Shown in pieces: positions 1 through 5,812 of a stretch of DNA of 6,025 nt (position 1 is its first letter; each line of letters opens with the position of its first letter). Below the pieces are notes generated by a model that searched no databases, was not told the origin of the DNA, and saw only the letters and a program-made list of their open reading frames with translations. This stretch comes from Paracoccaceae bacterium (GTDB lineage: Bacteria; Pseudomonadota; Alphaproteobacteria; Rhodobacterales; Rhodobacteraceae): positions 1 through 6,025 of the forward strand of contig SLKB01000052.1 in assembly GCA_007134805.1 (NCBI GenBank). Reading direction: 5' to 3'. The position numbers and the translations under genes were made by a program.

Positions 1-524
1 AGATCGGGTCTTTCGAAATCCCAGACATGAATTCCAACATTGGGTGCGGCGGATTGAATTCTTTCGACGAGGCTGCTCCAGGACGGGATCTGAAGGGCCG
101 CTGCATTGTTCATCTTTTCGATGAAGGGTTCGATCGTCAGCCTGAAATAATCGACCTGATTGGTGATGATCACGTGAAATTCGAGTGGCCTGTCTTCGAA
201 GAGATCGACCAGACGTGTGATGCGGGCCTCTGTGAAGGGAAGTAGCCGGTCCTTGAAGAAGCATCCCTCGGGACTTCCAAGAAGATCATGCTGGCTGATG
301 ATGAACTCTGCACGATCGCTCAATTCTTCCAGGGCGTCTTCGGCCTGCGCGCGCAGCGACAGATCCTGGAGCAGATCTTTTTTCGAGTTGATAAAGGGAA
401 GAAAGTGTCTCTGCCATGCGACGGTTGACAGCACCTCGACGGAATGCGCCTTGGCAAAATCGGTTTTCGAGAATGATTCCAGAAGTTTAGGGAAAAGCCC
501 GGGCAATCCGATATGGATATTCAA
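1..524 (-). CDS. Uncharacterised protein, N-terminal part (runs off left edge); possibly sulfotransferase-like
   Basis: An open frame of 174 codons without a stop continues past base 1, so the C-terminus is missing. I chose TTG at 524-522 as start: AGGAGG lies 7 bases upstream, an in-frame TGA lies further upstream, and the product then begins L/M-NIHIGLP like its presumed relatives. Visible blocks are 'HIGLP' (residues 4-8), 'EFIISQHDLLGSPEG' (about 73-87), 'LEFHVIITNQVDYF' (about 114-127) and 'SWSSLVERI' (about 148-156) followed by a beta-strand-like 'IHVWDFE'. From memory, this order matches a rhodobacterial family of unknown function with 'RNPATFLPALF' and 'SWSDLIRRIR' blocks. 'HIGLP' recalls sulfotransferases, where it is followed by KTGTT; here GLFPK follows, so the usual PAPS-binding loop is absent and activity is doubtful. 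No signal peptide or membrane segment is seen. GC is low (26 of 60 in bases 121-180, against 41 of 60 in bases 2701-2760 of dnaE2), suggesting transfer. The gene is confidently real; its function is not known. Confidence 0.75.
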   Translation of the reverse strand, partial: MNIHIGLPGLFPKLLESFSKTDFAKAHSVEVLSTVAWQRHFLPFINSKKDLLQDLSLRAQAEDALEELSDRAEFIISQHDLLGSPEGCFFKDRLLPFTEARITRLVDLFEDRPLEFHVIITNQVDYFRLTIEPFIEKMNNAAALQIPSWSSLVERIQSAAPNVGIHVWDFERPD

Positions 525-531
525 CCTCAGT

Positions 532-537
532 CCTCCT
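532..537 (-). promoter_or_regulatory. Strong Shine-Dalgarno that decides a TTG start
   Basis: The minus strand reads AGGAGG, then seven bases (ACTGAGG), then TTG at 524. This is a near-perfect ribosome binding site at normal spacing. It is the main reason for accepting a rare TTG start for the left-edge gene, because no ATG or GTG in that frame lies near it. Confidence 0.7.
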
Positions 538-706
538 CGGTCTTGTAGTGGTAGCCGGACATGTCTTCAAAACTGTTTCAAAGGTGCAAGGGAACGAAGG
601 TTCGCAGCAAGCTCGCGGCGTGCGAGGTCATGAACCCTTGTGGTGGTATACTGCGGCTCAAGGCTCTGTCAATGAATCCGGCGCGGTGAGGCGGATCCGT
701 GAGTGC

Positions 707-736
707 GGGGCGCGCAGTCGCAGGCCGCGGCGCCCC
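707..736. repeat. GC-rich inverted repeat (GGGGCGC / GCGCCCC)
   Basis: GGGGCGC at 707-713 is exactly complementary to GCGCCCC at 730-736, with a 16-base loop between them. No T-run follows on either strand, so it is not a classical intrinsic terminator. It lies about 35 bases upstream of the presumed dnaE2 promoter. In GC-rich DNA such a repeat can arise by chance, so a role is not claimed. Confidence 0.35.
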
Positions 737-765
737 GATGAGACTGGCTGCCCAGAGCGAATCGG

Positions 766-784
766 TATAGAATAAAACATGAAC
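766..784 (+). promoter_or_regulatory. Putative SOS (LexA) box over a -10-like element of dnaE2
   Basis: Bases 770-784 read GAAT, seven bases (AAAACAT), then GAAC. The alphaproteobacterial LexA operator is the direct repeat GTTC-N7-GTTC (GAAC-N7-GAAC on the other strand), so this matches 7 of the 8 defining bases with exact spacing and an A-rich spacer. It overlaps TATAGAAT (766-773), a reasonable -10 element; the -35 region (around 743-750) is weak. The box ends 27 bases before the dnaE2 ATG. A LexA repressor bound here would cover the promoter, which fits the known damage induction of dnaE2 genes. LexA binding itself is inferred, not shown. Confidence 0.6.
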
Positions 785-811
785 AAACAAGTTGATCTTG
801 TGTGACGGATC

Positions 812-3800
812 ATGCCCTCGACCGCTTCGCGGCGTTACGCTGAATTATGTGTGACGTCGAATTTCACGTTCCTCACAGGGGCCTCGCATCCTGAAGAGAT
901 TGTCGCGCGCGCCGCAGAGCTTGGGCTTGCGGCCGTGGCGATCACGGATCGCAACTCGCTGGCCGGGGTCGTGCGCGCGCATGTCGCCCTGCGCGAACTG
1001 GGCCGCGCGCGGGATGAGGCACTGCATATCCGGTCGCATCGTCAGATCGACACCTCCAGCCGCCAGACCGAGACCGGCCCGGCGCTGTCCGTGGCCGAGG
1101 GGCCCCTGCCGCGTCTGATCGTGGGCGCGCGGGTGGTGCTGCAGGACAGCGCGGTCGACTGGCTGGCGCTGCCCTTTTGTCGCGCAGGCTATGCGCGGCT
1201 GTCGCAACTTCTGACCCTCGGCAAGGGCCGCGCGGCCAAGGGGGCGTGCGACCTGAAACAGGCCGATCTGCTGGCCGGCGCACGGGACATGGCCTTGATC
1301 GCGCTGCCGCCGGGCGATCCTTCGGCGGATGATCTGGCCGGGATCCGTGCTGTGGCGCGGCGCTATCCGGGGGCCTGCTACCTTGGCGCCTGTCCGGGCT
1401 ATGACGGGCGCGACCAGGCACGGATCGCGTGGCTGGCTGCGCTTGCGCAGAAGCTCGCGCTGCCCATGGTGGCGCTGGGCGACGTGCTGATGCATGCCGC
1501 GCAGCGGCGCAAGCTGGCAGACTTGCTAACCTGCATGCGGCTTGGCTGCCATATCGACGATCTTGGCGCGCAGGCGCTGCCCAATGCCGAACGGCGCCTG
1601 AAATCCCCGGCCGAGATGGCGCGTATCTTTGCCGACCACCCGGCCGCGCTGCAGCGCAGCGTCGAGATTGCGATTCGCTGCAGCTTCTCGCTCGATGAGT
1701 TGTCCTATGAATACCCCGACGAGATCACCGATGGCGAGCCCGCGCAGGTGCGGTTGGAGCGACTGGTGCACGATGGGCTCTGGCGGCGCTATCCGGGCGG
1801 CGCGTCGCCCCAGACGATTGCGCGCGTGAACAAGGAATTGCGCATCATCGCCAATCTGGGCTTTGCAGCCTATTTCCTGACCGTGCATGACATTGTCGGC
1901 TTCGCGCGCGGACGGGGGATCCTGTGTCAGGGGCGCGGTTCGGCGGCGAATTCGGTGATCTGCTATGCGCTGGGCATCACCGAAGTGCCGCCCGACACGA
2001 TCTCGATGGTGTTTGAGCGGTTCATGTCCGAGGCGCGCGGCGAGCCCCCCGATATCGACGTGGATTTCGAACATGAGCGCCGCGAGGAAGTGATCCAGCA
2101 TATCTACGCGCGCTACGGCCGCCACCGCGCCGGGCTCACGGCGACCGTGATCCATTTCCGGTCGCGCGCGGCGGTGCGCGAGGTGGGCAAGGTGATGGGG
2201 TTGTCGGCGGATGTGATCTCGGCGCTGGGCGGGGCCTCGATGGGGTGGCATTCCGGCCCGCCCGCGCCGGAACGGCTGCGCGAACTGGGCCTGGACCCTG
2301 ATGAGCCGCGCCTTTCCCAGACGCGCCAGCTGATCGCCGAGCTGGTGGGATTTCCGCGCCATCTCAGCCAGCATGTGGGCGGCTTCGTGATCACCAAGGG
2401 GCGGCTCGATGCCCTCTGCCCGATCGAGAATGCGGCGATGCCGGGGCGCACGGTCATCGAATGGGACAAGGATGATATCAACGCGCTGGGCATCCTGAAG
2501 GTCGATGTGCTGGCGCTGGGCATGCTGACCTGCATTCGCAAATGCTTCGATCTTATCGCCGAGGCGGGCGGGCCGCGCTACAATCTCGAAACCCTGCCGC
2601 GCGAGGATGCGGCGACCTATGACATGCTTTGCCGTGCCGATGCGCTGGGCGTGTTTCAGGTCGAATCCCGCGCGCAGATGAATTTCCTGCCGCGCATGCG
2701 CCCGCGCTGCCTCTATGATCTGGTGATCGAGGTCGCCATCGTGCGCCCCGGCCCCATCCAGGGCGGCATGGTGCACCCCTATATCCGCCGCCGTCAGGGC
2801 AAGGAGGCCGTGCATCTGCCCTCAAGCGCATTGCGCGATGTGCTGGAGCGCACTCTGGGCGTGCCACTGTTTCAGGAACAGGCGATGCAGATCGCCGTGG
2901 TTGCCGCCGGCTTCACCCCCGAAGAGGCCGACCGCCTGCGCCGCTCACTGGCCACCTTCAAGCGCATGGGCACCATCGGCGGCTTTCGCGACCGTTTCCT
3001 TGCGGGCATGGCCGAGCGGGGCTATGAACCCGCGTTCGCCGAGGCCTGTTTCGCCCAGATAGAGGGGTTCGGCGAATACGGCTTCCCGGAATCCCATGCT
3101 GCCAGTTTCGCGCTGCTGGTCTATGCCTCGGCCTGGCTGAAACGGCACCACCCGGCGGCCTTTGCCTGCGCGCTGCTAAATTCGCAGCCGATGGGGTTTT
3201 ACGCGCCCGCCCAGATCGTGCGCGATGCGCGCGACCATGATGTCGAAATCTGCCCCGTCTGTGTCAACCACTCCTCCTGGGATTGCACGCTCGAGCATCG
3301 CACCGACAGGGCGCTGGCCTTGCGTCTGGGGTTTCGTCAGGTCCGCGGCCTGGGACAAGAGGATGCCGACTGGATCGTGGCCGCGCGCGGCAATGGTTAT
3401 CCGGACACCGAAAGCCTGTGGCGCCGCGCCGGGGTCGGGCCGACAGTGCTGGAGCAGTTGGCCGAGGCCGATGCGCTGGTCTGCATGGGGCTTGCCCGGC
3501 GCGAGGCGCTCTGGGCCGTGCGCGCGCTGCGTGCGCCCAAACCCTTGCCGCTATTCGACAGCGGCATGGATGGCGAGGGAATCACCGAGCCACCCGTCAG
3601 CCTGCCTGCGCTGTCGCTGGGCGAGGCGGTGGTCGAGGATTACCTGTCCATGCGCCTGTCGCTGCGGGCGCATCCGATGGAATTGTTGCGCCCCGCGCTG
3701 CTTGGGCTGACAGCGCATGACCAGTTGACGCATGTGTCCGGCCGGGTCGATCTGTGCGGGCTGGTGATCACGCGCCAACGCCCGGGCACGGCCTCGGGGG

Positions 3801-4126
3801 TAATCTTTCTGACGCTCGAGGATGAGACCGGAGTGAGCAATATCGTGGTCTGGCCGAAAGTCTACGAGAGATTCCGCCGCGCGGTGATCAGCGGGCGGCT
3901 CTTGCGGGTGACGGGCCGCATCCAGCGCGAGGGGGACGTGATACATGTCATCGCAGAGCAGATCCGCGATGACTCGGCGCTGCTGGGCGCGTTGGGGCGC
4001 GGGGTGATCGACCCGACCGAAGGGCGCAGCGACGAGGCGCGCCGTCCGGTCCTGACCCGCCAGCCACGCTCGGTCCGGCATCCGCGTGAGCAGGCCAATC
4101 TGCTGTTTCACACGCGCGGGGTGTAG
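812..4126 (+). CDS. dnaE2: Error-prone DNA polymerase III alpha subunit DnaE2 (ImuC)
   Basis: DnaE2 is the C-family polymerase that performs error-prone translesion synthesis in the SOS response, normally with ImuA and ImuB at the beta clamp. The 1104-residue length is typical. An N-terminal PHP domain opens with 'ELCVTSNFTFLTGASHPEE' (11-29) and 'AITDRNSLAGVV' (43-54). The polymerase core carries 'GRGSAANS' (374-381), the catalytic aspartate motif PDIDVDF (413-419) and the third aspartate in 'LKVDVLALG' (D565). A helix-hairpin-helix region ('FRQVRGLG', about 841-890) and a C-terminal OB-fold (about 972-1050) follow. All catalytic motifs are present and the frame is unbroken. ATG at 812 is the first possible start because an in-frame TGA lies at 803-805; its ribosome binding site is poor (GACGGA, two bases from ATG). 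A segment of about 30 residues (70-99) in the PHP domain looks like an insertion. imuA and imuB are not adjacent. Replicative DnaE1 is unlikely: the PHP start is of DnaE2 type and the context suggests SOS control. Confidence 0.95.
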   Translation: MPSTASRRYAELCVTSNFTFLTGASHPEEIVARAAELGLAAVAITDRNSLAGVVRAHVALRELGRARDEALHIRSHRQIDTSSRQTETGPALSVAEGPLPRLIVGARVVLQDSAVDWLALPFCRAGYARLSQLLTLGKGRAAKGACDLKQADLLAGARDMALIALPPGDPSADDLAGIRAVARRYPGACYLGACPGYDGRDQARIAWLAALAQKLALPMVALGDVLMHAAQRRKLADLLTCMRLGCHIDDLGAQALPNAERRLKSPAEMARIFADHPAALQRSVEIAIRCSFSLDELSYEYPDEITDGEPAQVRLERLVHDGLWRRYPGGASPQTIARVNKELRIIANLGFAAYFLTVHDIVGFARGRGILCQGRGSAANSVICYALGITEVPPDTISMVFERFMSEARGEPPDIDVDFEHERREEVIQHIYARYGRHRAGLTATVIHFRSRAAVREVGKVMGLSADVISALGGASMGWHSGPPAPERLRELGLDPDEPRLSQTRQLIAELVGFPRHLSQHVGGFVITKGRLDALCPIENAAMPGRTVIEWDKDDINALGILKVDVLALGMLTCIRKCFDLIAEAGGPRYNLETLPREDAATYDMLCRADALGVFQVESRAQMNFLPRMRPRCLYDLVIEVAIVRPGPIQGGMVHPYIRRRQGKEAVHLPSSALRDVLERTLGVPLFQEQAMQIAVVAAGFTPEEADRLRRSLATFKRMGTIGGFRDRFLAGMAERGYEPAFAEACFAQIEGFGEYGFPESHAASFALLVYASAWLKRHHPAAFACALLNSQPMGFYAPAQIVRDARDHDVEICPVCVNHSSWDCTLEHRTDRALALRLGFRQVRGLGQEDADWIVAARGNGYPDTESLWRRAGVGPTVLEQLAEADALVCMGLARREALWAVRALRAPKPLPLFDSGMDGEGITEPPVSLPALSLGEAVVEDYLSMRLSLRAHPMELLRPALLGLTAHDQLTHVSGRVDLCGLVITRQRPGTASGVIFLTLEDETGVSNIVVWPKVYERFRRAVISGRLLRVTGRIQREGDVIHVIAEQIRDDSALLGALGRGVIDPTEGRSDEARRPVLTRQPRSVRHPREQANLLFHTRGV

Positions 4127-4165
4127 CCTCACGGCGTGCGCGCACCGTGTGCAGAACTGCCCGCG

Positions 4166-4966
4166 TCAGTTGATCCCGCCTCTCAGAAGCGTCAGCGCGA
4201 TCGAGCCGCTGCTGATCGAGGCTTGTGTCTCGCGGATCTGCGCCATCACCAGGAACCGACGAGTAATTTCCTCGATCTTGCCGGGCTCTGAAAGCTCCGC
4301 CAGATCCCGCGTGCCGAACCGGCGATTGACCGCGTCCTGCAGCCGGGTGAATTGCTGGTTGACATCGATCCCACCGAATTCCTTCGGCAGCCCAAGCGCA
4401 GTCTCGAAGACCTTGCGCAGGGGCGGATTGCCCAGAATCGCAAACCAGCGCGCGCGGTCGGACGAATAATCGTCCTGCAGCTTCGGCAATTCGCGCTCCA
4501 GCGTCATCGCCAGACGCATCGTCTCGTCCTGCTCACCTACGGCGACTTCGAACTGGATTCCGCGATATTGTGAGACAACGGTGTTGATCAGATCGGGTGC
4601 GATCGCGGTGGTTGCATCTTTTGCCAGATGTCCGAACGCCTTGGCAAACGCTCCGAACCGCTTGTCGGCAAGACGATTGGCGAGCGAGCGGTCATCTTCC
4701 GTTCCGCCTTCGATGATCTGGCGGATGAAGGCGCGCTTGTCGATTTCGTCCTGCAGCCCAAAGGCCCCCAAGGCGACCCGCAGCAGGCGGCGATCCTTGA
4801 CGAGATCCTCAGCCGAGGTGATCTTGCCGATCTTCTCGCGGAAATACTGAGTGTCCGACGCAATCCGGGGACTTGCGTTGAAGGTTTCCTCCTGACGCTC
4901 GCGCGTGCGGTTGAGAAACGCCCAGCCGGCGATGCCGGACATCGGCACAATTGGCTGGAAACTCAC
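4166..4966 (-). CDS. DUF1217 family protein of the flagellar operon
   Basis: This 266-residue soluble protein matches the DUF1217 family, found in alphaproteobacterial flagellar clusters and without an established biochemical role. The family-typical start 'SFQPIVPMSGIAGWAFL' is followed by 'YFREKIGKITSAEDLVKDRR' (41-60) and 'LLRVALGAFGL' (61-71). A second, weaker copy of the pattern, 'AILGNPPLRKVFETALGL' (185-202), suggests an internally duplicated alpha-helical protein. No signal peptide or membrane segment is visible. The start is GTG at 4966-4964, overlapping the flbT stop as GTGA; the downstream ATG (codon 9) would remove the conserved N-terminus. No good Shine-Dalgarno precedes it, so translation is probably coupled to flbT. 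It is the last gene of the flagellar set here and converges on dnaE2. A part in filament or hook assembly, or its regulation, is inferred only from neighbours. Confidence 0.85.
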   Translation of the reverse strand: MSFQPIVPMSGIAGWAFLNRTRERQEETFNASPRIASDTQYFREKIGKITSAEDLVKDRRLLRVALGAFGLQDEIDKRAFIRQIIEGGTEDDRSLANRLADKRFGAFAKAFGHLAKDATTAIAPDLINTVVSQYRGIQFEVAVGEQDETMRLAMTLERELPKLQDDYSSDRARWFAILGNPPLRKVFETALGLPKEFGGIDVNQQFTRLQDAVNRRFGTRDLAELSEPGKIEEITRRFLVMAQIRETQASISSGSIALTLLRGGIN

Positions 4967-5367
4967 GCCATTTTCGAGGAAAAGATCCTCGCCTCTCGGG
5001 GGATAAGCTGGCGCAGCGCCTTCAATGCCTGGTAATGCTCGCCGCCGATGACATGGGCGGTCGCCTGGTTCAACTGCGCGCGGCTGTCAGCGTCGGTGAA
5101 CACCTGGCTCAACTGCTCGATCGCGCGGATCAGGGGCTGGTGCATGTCAGCAGGAGTGGAGTCGCCTGCCAGCACCAGTTGAACCAGATAGCAGGTGCGC
5201 TTCACGGGTGTGTTGGCCTGTTCGGGATGGATCGCATCGCGCAGGCGCAGCACATTGGCGTTGGGCGTCCGGATCGACAGGCTCGCGCGGCGGTCGCCGT
5301 TTTCGATCACAGCGCCGTTGAGCAGAACGCGCTCGTACGGGGCGAGGCGGATAACGAGGCCGGTCAT
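4963..5367 (-). CDS. flbT: Flagellar biosynthesis repressor FlbT
   Basis: FlbT is a small cytoplasmic post-transcriptional regulator. In Caulobacter it binds the 5' leader of flagellin mRNA and promotes its decay until the hook-basal body is complete. This 134-residue product has the family length and the diagnostic block 'LLNGAVIENGDRRASLSI' (15-32), followed by 'IHPEQANTPVKRTCYLVQL' (46-64) and the C-terminal 'ATAHVIGGEHYQALKALRQL' (102-121). The ATG at 5367 overlaps the flaF stop in ATGA, and its own TGA overlaps the GTG of the DUF1217 gene, so all three are probably translated in a coupled way from one message. An AAGG about ten bases upstream is the only ribosome-binding hint. The target would be the flagellin mRNA encoded just upstream in the same operon; that pairing is inferred from the family. 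Confidence 0.93.
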   Translation of the reverse strand: MTGLVIRLAPYERVLLNGAVIENGDRRASLSIRTPNANVLRLRDAIHPEQANTPVKRTCYLVQLVLAGDSTPADMHQPLIRAIEQLSQVFTDADSRAQLNQATAHVIGGEHYQALKALRQLIPREARIFSSKMA

Positions 5368-5741
5368 GTCACATCGGCCTTGCCCGATAGCCCCCGCAGG
5401 ACGGCTGTGTTGATATCGACCAGAACCTCGGCGCTCGCGCGGCCCTCGAGCACGGCGGCTGTGTGGGTGATCGTGAATTGCGCAAGGCCCAGAAGCTGGA
5501 CGCGCAACTGTTGCGGCAAGGCATTGTCGGGATTGGCCAGATCGATGGCCAGTTCAACCCAAAGGCGACGATTCTCGTGCAGGGCTTCTGCAACTTTGGA
5601 GAACGGCGCATATTCAGCTTCTACGGCTTTGCGCAGACGCCCGGTGATACGGGCGATGACCTCGTATTCGGCAGCGCGCGGGGCCTTGTAAGCCGTGCGC
5701 GGGTTTCCGTAGGCGGCGCTGGCCAGAGCATGGGCATTCAT
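5364..5741 (-). CDS. flaF: Flagellar biosynthesis regulator FlaF
   Basis: FlaF is the partner of FlbT: in Caulobacter it is needed for flagellin synthesis and secretion and acts opposite to FlbT, probably through direct contact with flagellin. The 125-residue product fits the family: 'AAEYEVIARITGRL' (23-36), 'ENRRLWVELAIDLANPDNAL' (56-75), 'LAQFTITHTAAVL' (86-98) and 'VLVDINTAVLRGL' (106-118). It should be cytoplasmic; no signal or membrane segment is present. ATG at 5741 is chosen because GAGGGA lies six bases upstream; an out-of-frame ATG overlaps at 5737-5735. It follows flagellin by 71 bases, which include a strong hairpin, and overlaps flbT by four bases. This layout places flagellin, its activator and its repressor in one transcription unit or in two closely linked ones. 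Confidence 0.93.
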   Translation of the reverse strand: MNAHALASAAYGNPRTAYKAPRAAEYEVIARITGRLRKAVEAEYAPFSKVAEALHENRRLWVELAIDLANPDNALPQQLRVQLLGLAQFTITHTAAVLEGRASAEVLVDINTAVLRGLSGKADVT

Positions 5742-5747
5742 TCTGAG

Positions 5748-5753
5748 TCCCTC
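5748..5753 (-). promoter_or_regulatory. Ribosome binding site of flaF
   Basis: The minus strand reads GAGGGA, then six bases (CTCAGA), then the flaF ATG at 5741. flaF therefore has its own good initiation site, unlike flbT and the DUF1217 gene, which depend on stop-start overlaps. This allows flaF to be translated even though an intergenic hairpin separates it from flagellin. Confidence 0.65.
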
Positions 5754-5760
5754 TTGAAAA

Positions 5761-5778
5761 GTCAGATCATGTCAGATC
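5761..5778. repeat. Short tandem direct repeat GTCAGATC with 10-base period
   Basis: GTCAGATC occurs at 5761-5768 and again at 5771-5778, separated by AT, so the two copies sit about one helical turn apart. They lie between the flagellin-flaF hairpin and the flaF ribosome binding site. Two sites on one face of the helix could bind a regulator, or the unit may be a chance duplication; nothing else in the window repeats it that I noticed. Confidence 0.4.
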
Positions 5779-5803
5779 GAGAGCCCCGCGAGGGGGCTCT
5801 CGA
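5777..5803 (-). terminator. Strong hairpin between flagellin and flaF (attenuator or mRNA-stabilising element)
   Basis: TCGAGAGCCCC (5777-5787) pairs perfectly with GGGGCTCTCGA (5793-5803): 11 base pairs with a five-base loop. On the flagellin message it begins nine bases after the flagellin stop codon. The usual U-run is missing directly after the stem; the next bases are TGACATGATC, and a TTTT comes 15 bases beyond the stem. It may therefore be a leaky terminator that lowers flaF-flbT expression relative to flagellin, or a 3' stabilising structure protecting the abundant flagellin mRNA. The fold is seen; the role is inferred. Confidence 0.6.
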
Positions 5804-5812
5804 CGACTGGCT

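Larger units (their letters stand above)
525..811. other. Divergent intergenic region between the left-edge gene and dnaE2
   Basis: These 287 bases separate two divergently transcribed genes and should hold both promoters. No frame gives a recognisable protein on either strand. What can be seen is the ribosome binding site of the left gene (532-537), a short inverted repeat GAAC-GAAG-GTTC (592-603), a GC-rich inverted repeat (707-736), and a LexA-like box overlapping a -10-like element just before dnaE2 (766-784). No tRNA or small RNA structure was recognised. I could not identify a convincing -35/-10 pair for the leftward gene. Confidence 0.6.

Noticed and set aside
592..603. GAAC-GAAG-GTTC as a second LexA site
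   Set aside because: It is an inverted repeat with a four-base gap, whereas the alphaproteobacterial LexA operator is a direct repeat with a seven-base gap.
660..685. GGCTCTGTCAATGAATCC as the end of an insertion sequence
   Set aside because: The first bases resemble IS6-family ends (GGCTCTGTTGCAAA), but the match stops after eight bases and no partner end, target duplication or transposase remnant was found.
217..775. Rightward open frames across the left part of the window
   Set aside because: Those below 524 run antisense to the better-supported left-edge gene. Those in 548-775 have arginine-rich low-complexity products and no family resemblance.
845..1495. Leftward open frame of 216 codons inside the PHP region of dnaE2
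   Set aside because: Antisense shadow of a high-GC coding region, without plausible family motifs or ribosome binding site.
1526..2815. Long leftward open frame (about 430 codons) inside dnaE2
   Set aside because: It is antisense to the conserved polymerase core, rich in His/Arg/Ala as expected from the shadow of a high-GC gene, and shows no recognisable domain.
3225..3720. Overlapping rightward frames of 145-161 codons inside dnaE2
   Set aside because: They are out-of-frame readings of the helix-hairpin-helix region of the polymerase, rich in Arg/Cys/Trp, with no sign of a frameshift in the main frame.
4131..4148. Possible bidirectional terminator between dnaE2 and the DUF1217 gene
   Set aside because: The only fold seen is ACG/CGT plus GTG/CAC with a two-base bulge and a CGCG loop. 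The stem is short and no T-run follows on either strand, so a terminator cannot be supported in this 39-base gap.
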